This document shows positions 12,154 through 22,860 of a stretch of DNA of 64,000 bases, in pieces. Origin of the DNA: Bradyrhizobium sp. CCBAU 51627 (GTDB taxonomy: Bacteria; Pseudomonadota; Alphaproteobacteria; Rhizobiales; Xanthobacteraceae); assembly GCF_028128765.1 (NCBI RefSeq), contig NZ_LBJG01000022.1:62001-126000 (forward strand), in the 5' to 3' direction. A model generated the notes under the pieces. It saw nothing but the letters and a program-made list of their open reading frames with translations. It did not search any database and had not been told where the DNA came from. Numbering within the stretch: the stretch's first letter is position 1; the number at the start of each line of letters is the position of its first letter. Made by a program: the position numbers and the translations under genes.

Positions 12154-12840
12154 TCAATAGACGAAGGCCGGAGTTTCCAGCAGATGGTCATTGACCTTCA
12201 CCACGCCGGGGATCGCCTCGGCGGCAACGCGAATGGCCGTGCGTTCGTCGAGTGATGGCGCGAAGCCCCAGATATCGATCACTCCATTCTGTACCGTCGC
12301 GCTTACATTAAAGGTGTGAGCCCAAGGCTGCCTCCGAAGCTCCTCGAGGAACTTCTTCCTGATGGCCGAATCGGGAAGCGAAATTTCGAGCTTTGGTCTG
12401 GCGCTCGCGATAGCCTGAAGCAGGTTGGCGCGGCTGACGATCCCGACGAGCTGGCCTTCCTTATTGACGATAGGAATGCGTTTGATCTGACGTTCTTCGA
12501 GAACCATGGCGATCTCGTGCAAGGGCGTCTCGGGTGCAGCTGTCGCAACATCCTGCGTCATGATGTCCTGCACCTTGATCGAGTGCGACTTGACGTAGTC
12601 GGTCGCAAGTTGGGCGTCGCCGGTCAACAGGCGCAGCCACCACGAAGGAGAGCGTTCAGTTGCGCTCTCGGTCCTGTGCAGCAAATCGCCTTCGCTCACG
12701 ATACCGAGAATCTTGTTGTCGGCATCGACGACCGGCACAGCGCTGATCCGACGATCCAGCAGGGTCTGTGCGACTTGCCGGACGGTTGCGGTCGGCCCAA
12801 CGGTAACCACCGGTGAGACCATCACGTCTCGTGCCTGCAT
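12154..12840 (-). CDS. CBS-domain pair plus BON domain protein
   Basis: 228 residues: two CBS domains (about 1-58 with VSPVVTVGPTATVRQV, and about 90-148 with DIMTQDVATAAPETPL), then a C-terminal BON domain (about 160-226). CBS pairs usually sense adenine nucleotides; BON domains bind phospholipid or other surfaces, so this is likely a soluble energy-state sensor. It is not an enzyme as far as can be seen. The ATG at 12840 was chosen for the GGAGG 6 nt upstream. It is divergent from the host-attachment gene with a perfect FixK box between them; such CBS proteins often sit in oxygen-limitation regulons. Confidence 0.88.
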   Translation of the reverse strand: MQARDVMVSPVVTVGPTATVRQVAQTLLDRRISAVPVVDADNKILGIVSEGDLLHRTESATERSPSWWLRLLTGDAQLATDYVKSHSIKVQDIMTQDVATAAPETPLHEIAMVLEERQIKRIPIVNKEGQLVGIVSRANLLQAIASARPKLEISLPDSAIRKKFLEELRRQPWAHTFNVSATVQNGVIDIWGFAPSLDERTAIRVAAEAIPGVVKVNDHLLETPAFVY

Positions 12841-12901
12841 GGCAAACCTCCATATCGCCTCTCGATTTTGGATAATCCTGCCCGATCGCCCGCTGCCTGA
12901 T

Positions 12902-12915
12902 TTGATCAGGATCAA
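12902..12915. promoter_or_regulatory. Perfect FixK/FNR box (TTGATCAGGATCAA)
   Basis: Full TTGAT-N4-ATCAA palindrome, the canonical rhizobial FixK (anaerobox) sequence. The centre is 68 nt from the CBS-BON ATG and 61 nt from the attachment-protein ATG, consistent with bidirectional class II activation. Confidence 0.8.
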
Positions 12916-12969
12916 GCAGGGCAGGCTTCCTGGCGATAGGAATTAAAGGTTTGCAGCGAGGAGGTCGAA

Positions 12970-13416
12970 ATGGTCAGGATACCACATCGGGCTGTCGTGT
13001 TCGTTGGCGACGGACGGAAAGCGCTGTTCCTTCGTAACGAGGGCAATGAGAAGGTCCCGAACTTGAAGACGGAGGCGGTGTTCGAGACAGAGAATCCGTC
13101 CGCGCATTCCCAAGGCAGCGATCGGCCCGGCCGGGTCAGCAAAGGCTCGCATTCGGGGCAGCGAAGTGCAGTGGAAATAACCGATTGGCACGAGCTCGAG
13201 GAGGCACGCTTTGCGAGGCAGGTCGCGGCCGCCGCAGAGCGTCTCCTTCGTGGCGAACATGCAACGGTCCTCATTGTTGTCGCGCCGCCCCGCACGCTGG
13301 CGGAGCTTCGGTCAGCCTTTCATGACGACGTGAAGCGTCGGATCGTCGCTGAACTGGACAAGGATCTCACGAAGCACCCTGTGGGCGACATCGAGAAGCA
13401 TCTGCGGGACGCCTGA
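12970..13416 (+). CDS. Host-attachment family protein (PF10116/baeRF-like)
   Basis: 148-residue cytosolic protein of the family named after an Agrobacterium protein needed for attachment to host cells. The fold resembles archaeal/eukaryotic release-factor domains (baeRF). Visible family features are the N-terminal VVFVGDGRKALFLRNEG strand-turn, a central polar loop rich in Ser and Gly, and the C-terminal VVAPPRTLAELR...HDDVKRRIVAELDKDLTKHPVGDIEKHL helix region. GAGGAGG lies 6 nt before the ATG. Its biochemical role is unsettled; context (FixK box, CBS-BON neighbour) points to a stress or low-oxygen role rather than attachment itself. Confidence 0.85.
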   Translation: MVRIPHRAVVFVGDGRKALFLRNEGNEKVPNLKTEAVFETENPSAHSQGSDRPGRVSKGSHSGQRSAVEITDWHELEEARFARQVAAAAERLLRGEHATVLIVVAPPRTLAELRSAFHDDVKRRIVAELDKDLTKHPVGDIEKHLRDA

Positions 13417-13465
13417 GAAGGGGTTTGCTTGTACCCCGCCGCATCGGTCGGCGAGGCCAGCTGGT

Positions 13466-13479
13466 TTGATCTCGGTCAA
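13466..13479. promoter_or_regulatory. FNR/FixK-type box (TTGATCTCGGTCAA)
   Basis: TTGA-N6-TCAA, one mismatch from the full FixK palindrome. It lies 50 nt after the attachment gene stop and is centred 63 nt before an ATG at 13536. It suggests a separate transcript here, either for the small ORF at 13630-13812 or for a small RNA. Confidence 0.45.
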
Positions 13480-13629
13480 GCGCTCCGCACACTTCTCCAG
13501 AGTAGCATTGTATCTGGACATGACCGGTTAGGAGAATGGAGTTTTGGCGGCTTGACGCAAGCCCTTCTGCAACAGGCTGCGGTCTGTCTGCTGATGTCGC
13601 ACTGAGGGGCAACGCGGCGGGAGTGTGCA

Positions 13630-13812
13630 ATGGACAAGGATGGTCAAGCGGCGCAGCAGAGCTCAGTGAGGCGACGGGCGGAGGCACCCGCTCCGGATCG
13701 CGGAGAGCGGCTCGTCGAGACTGGGCTGGCGGATCGCACGATCAGGGACGCCGTCGAAGACGACGAGGTGCGTGAGGCGCTGAATTTGCGTGGTCGCAAC
13801 AAGCGCCGATAG
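13630..13812 (+). CDS. Small hydrophilic hypothetical protein (60 aa)
   Basis: 60 residues, no recognisable domain, strongly charged (many Arg, Asp and Glu), predicted soluble. GGGAG lies about 7 nt before the ATG. A FixK-like site is upstream at 13466, which supports transcription of this stretch. A competing 79-residue frame starts at 13536, at the same distance from the box as at the other boxes, but its Shine-Dalgarno is too close to the ATG and its product is Arg/Gly-rich in a way typical of non-coding frames. No function can be assigned. Confidence 0.35.
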   Translation: MDKDGQAAQQSSVRRRAEAPAPDRGERLVETGLADRTIRDAVEDDEVREALNLRGRNKRR

Positions 13813-13850
13813 TCCGAGAAGCTTCTATTCCAGGCGGACGTTCTAATGTT

Positions 13851-15248
13851 CTAGATATGAATCGCGTGTCCAAGCGATTTCAATGCTGCCTCGTGAAACG
13901 CTTCGCTTTGGGTCGGATGCGCGTGGATCGTCATCGCGATGTCCTCGAGGCGTGCACCCATCTCCAGCGCAAGGCTGAAGACGGCTGAAAGCTCGGCGAT
14001 GCCGACGCCGACGCCCTGGATACCAAGCAGGAGATGGTTATCTGCCCGCGCAACGGTTCGGATGAAGCCGTCCTCGCGCTGCAGCGTCATTGCGCGGCCA
14101 TTGGCTTTGAACGGAAAGAGATCCGTCTTGACATCGAAGCCCTTGCTGCTGGCCTCGCTTGGTGACAGGCCGACGGTGACGATCTCGGGATCGGTGAAGC
14201 AGATCGCCGGGATCGAGACCCGGTCCCAGGCGCGACGCTGACCGGCGACGATCTCTGCGACCATTTCGCCCTGCGCCATGGCGCGATGTGCCAGCATTGG
14301 CTCTCCCGTAATATCGCCGATCGCGAAGATCCCGTGCATCGAGGTGCGGCATCGGTCGTCGATCCGGATGAAAGAATCGGTCATGTCGAGATCGAGACTT
14401 TCGAGGCCAAAGCGGGATGTCGCCGGCTTTCGGCCGATCGTAACGAGGATCTGGTCGGCATCCAGCGTTCTCTGCTCACCGCTGGAGGTCTCGATCATGA
14501 GCGCGGTCCCGTCGGCGCCCAGCGTTTTCGCCTTGGTGCCCGTCAGAATGGCGATCCCGAGCGCGCCGAGGTGCCTGGCGACCGGCGCACTCAGCTCGGC
14601 GTCGTATTGCGGCAGAATGCGTGACGCAGCCTCGACAACCGTGACGGCCGCGCCCAATTTCGCAAAGGCCGTGCCGAGCTCGAGGCCAATGTAGCCGCCA
14701 CCCACCACGACAAGCTTCTTCGGAACCTCGGTGAGCGCCAAGGCCTCCGTGGACGAGATCACGCGGCCTCCGAACGGCAAATCCGGAATGGCAATCGGCT
14801 CGGATCCCGTCGCGATCACCACGGTCTCGGCATGGATCGTCTGTAGGCCGGATTGCGTCGCGACCTCGATCGATTTGCCGTCGCGAAAGCGAGCGTGCCC
14901 GGCGATGTGTCTGACGCCCGCTTTCTTCAGCAGGCCGGCCACGCCGCCATTGAGGCGCCGGACGATGCCGTCCTTCCAGGCAATAGTCTTGGCGAAATCG
15001 AGCGACGGCTTTGCCGCGGAAATTCCGAGCGCACTCTTGCCCTCGGCGGCACCTGCGATCGTTTCATACTCGCTGGCCGCATGGATCAGAGCCTTCGAGG
15101 GAATGCAGCCGACATTGAGACAGGTACCACCCGGCTTCCCGGCTTCGACGATGATCGTATCAATGCCGAGCTGGCCGGCCCGGATCGCGCAGGTATAGCC
15201 GCCGGGGCCCGCGCCGATGACAAGAAGCTTGCAGGCGATTTCAGTCAT
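13851..15248 (-). CDS. lpdA: Dihydrolipoyl dehydrogenase (E3)
   Basis: About 465 residues. FAD/NAD-dependent enzyme that reoxidises the lipoyl group of the E2 subunit. Visible: the FAD site VIGAGPGGYTCAIRAGQLG at the N-terminus, the redox disulfide GGTCLNVGCIPSK (about 39-51), the NAD site VVGGGYIGLELG (about 175) and the C-terminal HAHPTQSE interface motif with the catalytic His (about 445). The ATG at 15248 starts 7 nt after the E2 stop; a TTG at 15263 would overlap it. It is the last gene of the bkd operon, so it probably serves the branched-chain complex specifically. Confidence 0.93.
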   Translation of the reverse strand: MTEIACKLLVIGAGPGGYTCAIRAGQLGIDTIIVEAGKPGGTCLNVGCIPSKALIHAASEYETIAGAAEGKSALGISAAKPSLDFAKTIAWKDGIVRRLNGGVAGLLKKAGVRHIAGHARFRDGKSIEVATQSGLQTIHAETVVIATGSEPIAIPDLPFGGRVISSTEALALTEVPKKLVVVGGGYIGLELGTAFAKLGAAVTVVEAASRILPQYDAELSAPVARHLGALGIAILTGTKAKTLGADGTALMIETSSGEQRTLDADQILVTIGRKPATSRFGLESLDLDMTDSFIRIDDRCRTSMHGIFAIGDITGEPMLAHRAMAQGEMVAEIVAGQRRAWDRVSIPAICFTDPEIVTVGLSPSEASSKGFDVKTDLFPFKANGRAMTLQREDGFIRTVARADNHLLLGIQGVGVGIAELSAVFSLALEMGARLEDIAMTIHAHPTQSEAFHEAALKSLGHAIHI

Positions 15249-15255
15249 CGTTCCA

Positions 15256-16527
15256 TCAGTCAATGAAGATCATGGCCGGTGTTTCCAGCAACAGCTTGAT
15301 GTGTTGCACGAACTGAGCTGCATCAAAACCGTCGATCACGCGATGGTCGAAGCTGGATGACAGGTTCATGATCTGGCGCGGCACGAAGGCCGCACCGTCC
15401 CAGTGCGGTCGGATGGCGATTCGGTTGACGCCGACGATCGCGACCTCCGGGTGATTGATAATGGGAGTCGTCGCGAGCCCGCCAAGCGCGCCGAGCGATG
15501 TGATGGTGATGGTTGAGCCCGTGAGTTCGTCGCGGGTCGCGTTGCCATTTCGAGCGGCTTCGGCGAGCCGTGCGACCTCAGTGGCGCAATCCCAGATATC
15601 GCGTGCTTCCGCGTGTCGGACGACGGGCACCACCAGACCGGTCGGGGTCTGCGTGGCGATCCCGATGTGAACACCAGCGTGCTGGTGCACGATGCCGGCC
15701 TCATCGTCGAAATGGGCATTGAGATGCGGCAGTTCAGCGATCGCGCGCACCATGGCTCGCATCAGGAACGGCAGCAGTGTCAGCTTCGGCTTGCCGGGCC
15801 GCTTCTGGCCGTTGACCTTCGCGCGCAAATCCTCGAGTGCCGTGACATCAATCTCTTCGACATAGGTGATGTGCGGGATTCGGGCGTTCGCAATCGACAT
15901 CTTCTCGGCGATCTTGCGGCGCAAGCCGATGATCTTGATGTCGGTGACGGCGGTTCGTGCCGGATGCGGCGTCGCTGTCGTTCCGGTGCGGTCGCGCGCA
16001 AGATAGGCATCAAGATCATTATGGGTGATCCGCCCGGCGGGGCCCGTGCCGCGGATCTGGCGCAAGTCGACGCCCGCCTCGCGCGCACGGAGCCGGACGG
16101 CGGGAGCGGCCAAAGGCCGTTCGACTGCGTGGTGGAGTGGCGACGCGGAGGGCTGCGAGCCCAGTTCTTTTGTCGGTTCGCTCGCCGGCGCGCGCGGCGC
16201 GGCTGCTACGCGATCAGACCTCCTGGTCGCAGCACCTGCGCCGGGCAATGCGAGCTTCGCCGCCTCCGTCGCCGGCTCGCTCTTGCCGTCGACCTCCAGC
16301 CGGACGAAATCCGAGCCGATGGCGAGGAGGTCGCCCACATGGCCGGCGAGCCAGATGACGCGTCCGTCTGTCGGTGAGGGGATTTCGACTGTCGCCTTGT
16401 CGGTCATGACAGCGCCGAGAACGGCGTCTTCGCGCACGACATCACCGACCTTCACATGCCATTCCACGAGCTCGGCTTCCGCTATGCCTTCGCCGACGTC
16501 GGGCAGCTTGACCACGCGCTCCGCCAT
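15256..16527 (-). CDS. bkdB: Branched-chain 2-oxoacid dehydrogenase E2 (dihydrolipoyl acyltransferase)
   Basis: 423 residues in the standard E2 order: one lipoyl domain with the lipoylated lysine in MTDKATVEIP (K44), a Pro/Ala-rich linker, the peripheral-subunit-binding domain (VRLRAREAGVDLRQIRGTG, about 143-161), a second linker, and the catalytic acyltransferase domain ending in the active-site DHRVIDG (about 393). It forms the core of the complex oxidising the 2-oxo acids of valine, leucine and isoleucine. One lipoyl domain and the bkd gene order distinguish it from pyruvate dehydrogenase E2. It follows the E1 beta gene by 1 nt. Confidence 0.92.
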   Translation of the reverse strand: MAERVVKLPDVGEGIAEAELVEWHVKVGDVVREDAVLGAVMTDKATVEIPSPTDGRVIWLAGHVGDLLAIGSDFVRLEVDGKSEPATEAAKLALPGAGAATRRSDRVAAAPRAPASEPTKELGSQPSASPLHHAVERPLAAPAVRLRAREAGVDLRQIRGTGPAGRITHNDLDAYLARDRTGTTATPHPARTAVTDIKIIGLRRKIAEKMSIANARIPHITYVEEIDVTALEDLRAKVNGQKRPGKPKLTLLPFLMRAMVRAIAELPHLNAHFDDEAGIVHQHAGVHIGIATQTPTGLVVPVVRHAEARDIWDCATEVARLAEAARNGNATRDELTGSTITITSLGALGGLATTPIINHPEVAIVGVNRIAIRPHWDGAAFVPRQIMNLSSSFDHRVIDGFDAAQFVQHIKLLLETPAMIFID

Positions 16528-16528
16528 C

Positions 16529-17542
16529 TCAGGCCTCCACCGTTTCGATCAGCGCACGGCCGATCCGCGCCGGTCCCGGGAAGTAGTCCCATTCCTGCGC
16601 GTGCGGGTAGGGCGTGTCCCAGCCGGCGACGCGAACGATCGGCGCTTCCAGGTGATAGAAACACCGCGTCTGGACCAGCGCGCAGAGCTCGGCGCCGAAT
16701 CCCGATGTGAGCGTGGCCTCATGCACGATCACGCAGCGTCCTGTCTTCTTGACCGAGGCTTCGATGGTGTCGAGATCAAGCGGCAGCAGGGTGCGCAGAT
16801 CGATGATCTCGGCATCGATGCCGGTCTCGGCGGCGGCGGTCTCGGCGACATGAACCATTGTGCCGTAAGCAAGGATGGTGACGGCGCTGCCCTGCCTGCG
16901 GATCGCCGCGCTGCCGAGCGGGATTGCAAAGTGTCCGTCGTCGACTTCTCCGAGTTCATGCTTCGACCATGGTGTCACCGGCCGGTCGTGATGGCCGTCG
17001 AACGGGCCGTTATAGAGCCGCTTCGGCTCGAGAAAGATCACAGGATCGGGGTCCTCGATCGCCGAAATCAAGAGGCCTTTGGCATCGCGCGGGTTCGACG
17101 GCACCACCGTCTTGATGCCGCAGACATGGGTGAACAGCGCCTCCGGACTCTGGCTATGCGTCTGTCCGCCAAAAATGCCGCCGCCGGTCGGCATGCGCAC
17201 CACGAGCGGGCAGGTGAACCCGCCGTTGGAGCGGTAGCGCAGCCGCGCAGCCTCTGAGACGATCTGGTCGTAGGCCGGATACATGTAATCGGCAAACTGG
17301 ATCTCGACACAGGGTTTCAAGCCATAGGCCGCCATGCCGACGGCGATGCCGACGATGCCGAGCTCGCTGATCGGGGTATCGAAGCAGCGGCTTGTTCCGT
17401 ATTTCGCTTGCAGGCCCTGCGTTGCCCGGAATACGCCGCCAAAATAGCCGACGTCCTCGCCGAACACGACGACGTCACTGTCGCGCGACATCATCACGTC
17501 CATGGCCTCGCGGATTGCCTCGATCATGGTTTTGCGCGGCAT
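16529..17542 (-). CDS. bkdA2: Branched-chain 2-oxoacid dehydrogenase E1 beta
   Basis: 337 residues, typical of the beta chain of the alpha2-beta2 thiamine-diphosphate E1. The N-terminus TMIEAIREAMDVMM and VFGEDVGYFGGVFRATQGL (about 26-44, where the conserved Glu contacts the thiamine ring) match the family, as does the PSNPRDAKGLL segment (about 148). It lies 3 nt after the E1 alpha stop and 1 nt before E2, so expression is coupled. Confidence 0.93.
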   Translation of the reverse strand: MPRKTMIEAIREAMDVMMSRDSDVVVFGEDVGYFGGVFRATQGLQAKYGTSRCFDTPISELGIVGIAVGMAAYGLKPCVEIQFADYMYPAYDQIVSEAARLRYRSNGGFTCPLVVRMPTGGGIFGGQTHSQSPEALFTHVCGIKTVVPSNPRDAKGLLISAIEDPDPVIFLEPKRLYNGPFDGHHDRPVTPWSKHELGEVDDGHFAIPLGSAAIRRQGSAVTILAYGTMVHVAETAAAETGIDAEIIDLRTLLPLDLDTIEASVKKTGRCVIVHEATLTSGFGAELCALVQTRCFYHLEAPIVRVAGWDTPYPHAQEWDYFPGPARIGRALIETVEA

Positions 17543-17545
17543 CGC

Positions 17546-19077
<1,532 letters not shown>

Positions 19078-19211
19078 CGCAGATGTCTCGTTTTATTGGC
19101 ATATCGTACTGGAAAAGGTCAGGATTGTTGTTCCTCTAATCTGGGTGTAGCCTAAATGCACAGCGCGGATATTCTAGACAAGGATCGTAATCCCAGAATG
19201 GAGTTCTCGGT

Positions 19212-19724
19212 ATGGCGTCAGTCGGACGTGCCACAGGGCCGGTCAGACCTCCCCGTAAAGATGCGCTTCGGCTCGACGAAATCGATCGCAAGATCCTGCG
19301 CGCCTTGCAGCAGGATGCGCGCCTCACGACGGCGCAACTCGCCGACAGGATTGGGCTCTCCACCACACCGTGCTGGAACAGGCTGAAGCGTCTCGAGACT
19401 CAGGGCTACATCGATGGTTATGTCGCGCTGCTCAATCAGGACAAGCTCGGCTTGCCTGAGACGGTGATCATCGAGTTGACGCTCGATCGCCATGACGAGG
19501 AGATGCTCGAACGTTTCGGCCAGCTGCTGACGAATTTGCCGGAAGTCATCGAGGCCTATCTAACCACTGGTGACTACGACTACGTCGTCAAGGTCGCGGT
19601 CGAGAGCACCGCGGGCTACGAACGCTTTCTGCGGGAAAAGCTCTACCGCATCCCAGGCATCCGCCACAGTCGGTCATCGTTTGCGCTGCGCTGCCTGAAG
19701 AAGCTGACCTCGGTGCAGGTTTAG
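19212..19724 (+). CDS. bkdR: Lrp/AsnC-family regulator of the bkd operon
   Basis: 170 residues: N-terminal winged helix-turn-helix (LDEIDRKILRALQQDARLTTAQLADRIGLSTTPCWNRLKRLE, about 21-63) and C-terminal RAM/ACT-type effector domain (about 80-160, with TTGDYDYVVKV). GGAG lies 8 nt before the ATG. Divergent from bkdA1, the arrangement known in Pseudomonas putida where BkdR activates bkd in response to branched-chain amino acids; the same role is inferred here. Confidence 0.88.
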   Translation: MASVGRATGPVRPPRKDALRLDEIDRKILRALQQDARLTTAQLADRIGLSTTPCWNRLKRLETQGYIDGYVALLNQDKLGLPETVIIELTLDRHDEEMLERFGQLLTNLPEVIEAYLTTGDYDYVVKVAVESTAGYERFLREKLYRIPGIRHSRSSFALRCLKKLTSVQV

Positions 19725-19980
19725 TCCGCGTATGCGAGCTCACGGTTCCTTCCCTTGCGGGCGAGTCTGAGTACATCAGAAAAATCAAACAGGGGGTTCA
19801 GAAAAAGCGCCTTGCATGAAGCGGGGCGACACCGCTCATCTTGCGCCACCAAAAAGAAGGCCTGTTGCAGGCGAGGAAACCATGGTTACGAGCGGCCCGT
19901 CCAGCGAGAGCGCGACTGTGTCCTGCCTCTAAGTTTCGTGAGGCCGGCAAGGCTCTGTGTCCGCTACGGTGTGCCAACGG

Positions 19981-20160
19981 ATGATCCGCTTGGAGCATCC
20001 GGTGCGAGGAATGCCGTCATTCGCGCTGACGCAGGACGAGGTCATCTTCTGCATCACGCTCGTCTTGATCGGCGCGTTCTCGCTCTTCCTGCCGAAATTC
20101 CTCACAGCCGGAAACGTCCTCACGCCTCTGAACAACGTCGCTACGCTCGGCATCGCGCAA
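19981..20160 (+). pseudogene. 5' remnant of a sugar ABC-transporter permease (RbsC-like)
   Basis: The first roughly 58 codons from the ATG at 19981 encode one membrane segment and LFLPKFLTAGNVLTPLNNVATLGI, which matches the N-terminus of ribose/xylose-type ABC permeases (start of the 'FLTxxNxLNxLxxxAxLGI' region). Homology stops there and the frame runs straight into a cytochrome c segment. About 270 residues of the permease are gone. No ATPase or binding-protein gene is adjacent. The 19725-19980 stretch upstream shows no supportable gene. Confidence 0.65.
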
Positions 20161-20340
20161 AGCGTCGCGACCGATCGGGAGCCAACCGGTCCCGCCATGC
20201 CCGCCTTCGGCTGGCAATTGAATGACGAACAAGTGGCAGCGGTCGCAACCTACATTCGCAATCATTGGGGCAAGGCGCCGCCGGTCAGCAAAGACGACGT
20301 CAGGAAAGAGCGCACCTCGCTCGATACCAGAATCAACTGA
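20161..20340 (+). pseudogene. 3' remnant of a class I cytochrome c (alcohol dehydrogenase cytochrome subunit type)
   Basis: In frame after the permease remnant come GPAMPAFGWQLNDEQVAAVA and TYIRNHWGKAPPVSKDDVRK, the C-terminal helix and tail of mono- or multihaem cytochromes c of membrane-bound dehydrogenases. The Met of MPAF is the usual axial ligand. The haem-attaching CxxCH is absent, so it cannot bind haem. The stop lies 3 nt before the convergent COX4-like gene. Confidence 0.65.
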
Positions 20341-20343
20341 GTC

Positions 20344-20619
20344 TCACGTCCGGGTCATGAAATCCATCAGCCCGAGCCATAGCAGGATGCCGAGCCAAAA
20401 CAGCCCGGCGGCCGCAAAGACGAGCGTCAAGCCGTGCCGTTTCCGCAACTCCATGAAGATGGCGGCGACGAGCACCGCCTTGATGGTGCCGATGCTGAGG
20501 GCGACGACGGCATTGCCAGCGCCGAGCGGCACATAGGCGAGCGTGACGGTCAGCGCCAGCAAGCCCAGCAGAGCGAGCCAGGCGCCGACGAGCGCGAGCG
20601 GTGGTCGCCACTCCGTCAT
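20344..20619 (-). CDS. Cytochrome c oxidase subunit IV (prokaryotic COX4)
   Basis: 91 residues with three predicted membrane helices: about 8-28, 35-57 (ending in FMELRKRHG, the typical loop) and 63-85. This is the size and topology of the small subunit IV of bacterial caa3/bo3-type oxidases (PF03626), which helps assembly or stability rather than catalysis. The start overlaps the subunit III stop by 4 nt (ATGA). It is the last gene of the oxidase operon. Confidence 0.82.
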   Translation of the reverse strand: MTEWRPPLALVGAWLALLGLLALTVTLAYVPLGAGNAVVALSIGTIKAVLVAAIFMELRKRHGLTLVFAAAGLFWLGILLWLGLMDFMTRT

Positions 20620-21260
20620 GAGGAGGCCCTCCCGGGCAGGTAGATCAGCGCAAACAGGAAAATCCAGACAACATCGACGAAGTGCCAGTAGAGAGCCGCA
20701 CTGTGCAACGCGGCGTGATGGCGTGTCGTCGGTGCCCGTCGGCCGATGATCGCAAGCACGAGTAACAGACAGATTCCGATCAGCATGTGGACGGCGTGGA
20801 TCGCGGTGGCGACGAAATAGAAGATGAAGAATAGCTGGACGCCATTGGCGAGAGGACCTCCAAACTGGAAGTCGACGCCGGGGACGAGACGCTCGTCATA
20901 TTCGCCGCTATACTCGATGCCCTTGAGCGCGATGAATACGAGGCCCAGGCAGGCGGCCCCGACCAGCAGCCATGTGACGATCCTGACGGTCGCGGGCGAG
21001 AAGACTTCCACCGCCCACGCGACGAGAAAGCTCGACGTCAGGAGAATGGCCGTGTTGATCGTTCCGATCAGGATGTCGGTATGGCGGCTACCTTCCGCAA
21101 AGGATTGGGGAAAAGCGTGCCGATACACGAAGTAGGCCAGCAGCAGGCCGCCAAACAGCAGCACTTCGGTCGCGATGAACAACCACATGCCGAGCTCGGC
21201 GGTGTGGTCGCGGTGCGGGACTGAAACAAACTGCGATGCAAAGGCGGGCGGCTCAGGCAT
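20616..21260 (-). CDS. coxC: Cytochrome c oxidase subunit III (caa3 type)
   Basis: 214 residues with five predicted membrane segments, the short form of subunit III found in caa3 and bo3 oxidases. [20 protein letters not shown] (about 24-43) and [18 protein letters not shown] near the C-terminus (about 191-208) are family landmarks. The ATG at 21260 overlaps the subunit I stop by 8 nt; a start six codons further upstream is possible. Inner membrane. Confidence 0.92.
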   Translation of the reverse strand: MPEPPAFASQFVSVPHRDHTAELGMWLFIATEVLLFGGLLLAYFVYRHAFPQSFAEGSRHTDILIGTINTAILLTSSFLVAWAVEVFSPATVRIVTWLLVGAACLGLVFIALKGIEYSGEYDERLVPGVDFQFGGPLANGVQLFFIFYFVATAIHAVHMLIGICLLLVLAIIGRRAPTTRHHAALHSAALYWHFVDVVWIFLFALIYLPGRASS

Positions 21261-22860
21261 TTTGCGGCTCCGCCTCAAAGGCTTCGTTGTATTGATACGG
21301 CTCGCGCGTCACGACAGGCTGTGTTTCGAAATTCTCTTCGGGCGGCGGCGAAGAGGTTTGCCATTCAAGACCGGGCGCGTTCCACGGATTCGCCGGCGCG
21401 CGGGCGCCGAAGAAGGCGGAATATCCGAGATAGAACATCGGCAGCAGATAGGCGACGGCTAGAATCGCAGCGCCGCCGGATGACAGCACGTTCCAGACCT
21501 GAAATTCCGGCGGATAGACATGATAGCGCCGCGGCATCCCTTCCGCTCCGAGGATGAACTGCGGAAAGAATGTCAGGTTGAAGCCGAAGAAGATCAGCAC
21601 GGCGGCAGTGCGCGCCCAATATTCGGAATAGAGCCGGCCGGTGATCTTCGGCCACCAATAGTGCAGGCCGCCGAAATAGGCAGTCACCATGCCGCCGACC
21701 ATGATGTAGTGGAAATGTGCGACCACGAAGTAGGTGTCGGTTGCATGCACGTCGAAGGCAAGACAGGCCAGGAACAGGCCGGTAAGGCCGCCGATGGTGA
21801 AAAGGCCGATGAAGGCCAGCGCATAAAGCATTGGGGCGTCGAAGTGAATCGAGCCCTTGTGCAGCGTCGCGGTCCAGTTGAACACCTTGATTGCCGAAGG
21901 CACCGCAACGACGAAGCTCATGAAGGAGAACACGAGGCTTGCGATCAGCGATTGGCCGCTGACAAACATGTGGTGCCCCCACACCAGGAAGCCGACCGCG
22001 GCGATCGCAAGGCTGGCCCATGCCACGAACTTGTAGCCGAAGACCGGCTTTCGCGAAAAGCAGGAGACCAGCTCGTTGACCACGCCCATGCCCGGAAGGA
22101 TCATGATGTAGACCGCGGGATGCGAGTAGAACCAGAACAGGTGCTGGAACAGCAGCGGGTCACCACCGATCCGGGGATCGAAGATGCCGACGCCGAAGAA
22201 GCGCTCCGTCGCGATCAACAGAAGCGTGACGGCGAGCACGGGCGTCGCCAGCACCAGAATGACCGAGGTCGCGTAGAGTGACCACAGGAAGAGGGGGAGG
22301 CGGTACCAGGTCAATCCGGGCGCGCGCAGGCGGTGGATGGTGACGATGAAGTTGAGCCCGGTCAGGATTGACGAGAATCCGGCAATGAAGACCCCTGCGG
22401 CCGCGACGATGACATAGCTGTTGGAGTAGAGGGTCGAGAACGGCGTGTAGAAGGTCCAGCCGGTGTCGATGCCGCCGGCAAGAATGGCAAACAGCGTGGT
22501 GCAGCCGCCCAGCATGAAGATGTACCAGCTCATCAGATTAAGCCGCGGGAAGGCGAGATCGCGCGCGCCGATCATCAAGGGAACGAGGAAATTGCCGAGC
22601 GTGTTGGGAATGGACGGGATCAGGAAGAACCATACCATGATGATGCCATGCATGGTGAACAGGCGGTTGTAGACGTCGGAGCTGACGAGGTCGGCTTGTG
22701 GGGTCGCGAGCTCGATGCGGATCGCCGTGGCGGCAGCGCCGCCGATGAAGAAAAAGAAGATCAGACTTGCGAAATAGAGGATTGCGATCCGCTTGTGGTC
22801 TGTCGTCAGGAACCAGGATTGCAGCGTGTAATCGGTGGTCAGGTAATTTGGCTCGCTCAT
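21253..22860 (-). CDS. coxA: Cytochrome c oxidase subunit I, type A2 (caa3)
   Basis: 535 residues, 12 or more membrane helices, holds haem a and the haem a3-CuB site. The helix VI motif reads YSHPAVY (residues 245-251): the D-channel Glu of mitochondrial-type oxidases (HPEVY) is replaced by Tyr-Ser, which defines type A2 haem-copper oxidases such as those of Rhodothermus and Thermus caa3. Also visible: [10 protein letters not shown] (CuB histidine pair region, about 298) and [13 protein letters not shown] (haem ligands, about 381-393). The start overlaps the subunit II stop by 4 nt. In B. japonicum the corresponding set is, from memory, coxMNOP. Confidence 0.95.
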   Translation of the reverse strand: MSEPNYLTTDYTLQSWFLTTDHKRIAILYFASLIFFFFIGGAAATAIRIELATPQADLVSSDVYNRLFTMHGIIMVWFFLIPSIPNTLGNFLVPLMIGARDLAFPRLNLMSWYIFMLGGCTTLFAILAGGIDTGWTFYTPFSTLYSNSYVIVAAAGVFIAGFSSILTGLNFIVTIHRLRAPGLTWYRLPLFLWSLYATSVILVLATPVLAVTLLLIATERFFGVGIFDPRIGGDPLLFQHLFWFYSHPAVYIMILPGMGVVNELVSCFSRKPVFGYKFVAWASLAIAAVGFLVWGHHMFVSGQSLIASLVFSFMSFVVAVPSAIKVFNWTATLHKGSIHFDAPMLYALAFIGLFTIGGLTGLFLACLAFDVHATDTYFVVAHFHYIMVGGMVTAYFGGLHYWWPKITGRLYSEYWARTAAVLIFFGFNLTFFPQFILGAEGMPRRYHVYPPEFQVWNVLSSGGAAILAVAYLLPMFYLGYSAFFGARAPANPWNAPGLEWQTSSPPPEENFETQPVVTREPYQYNEAFEAEPQNA

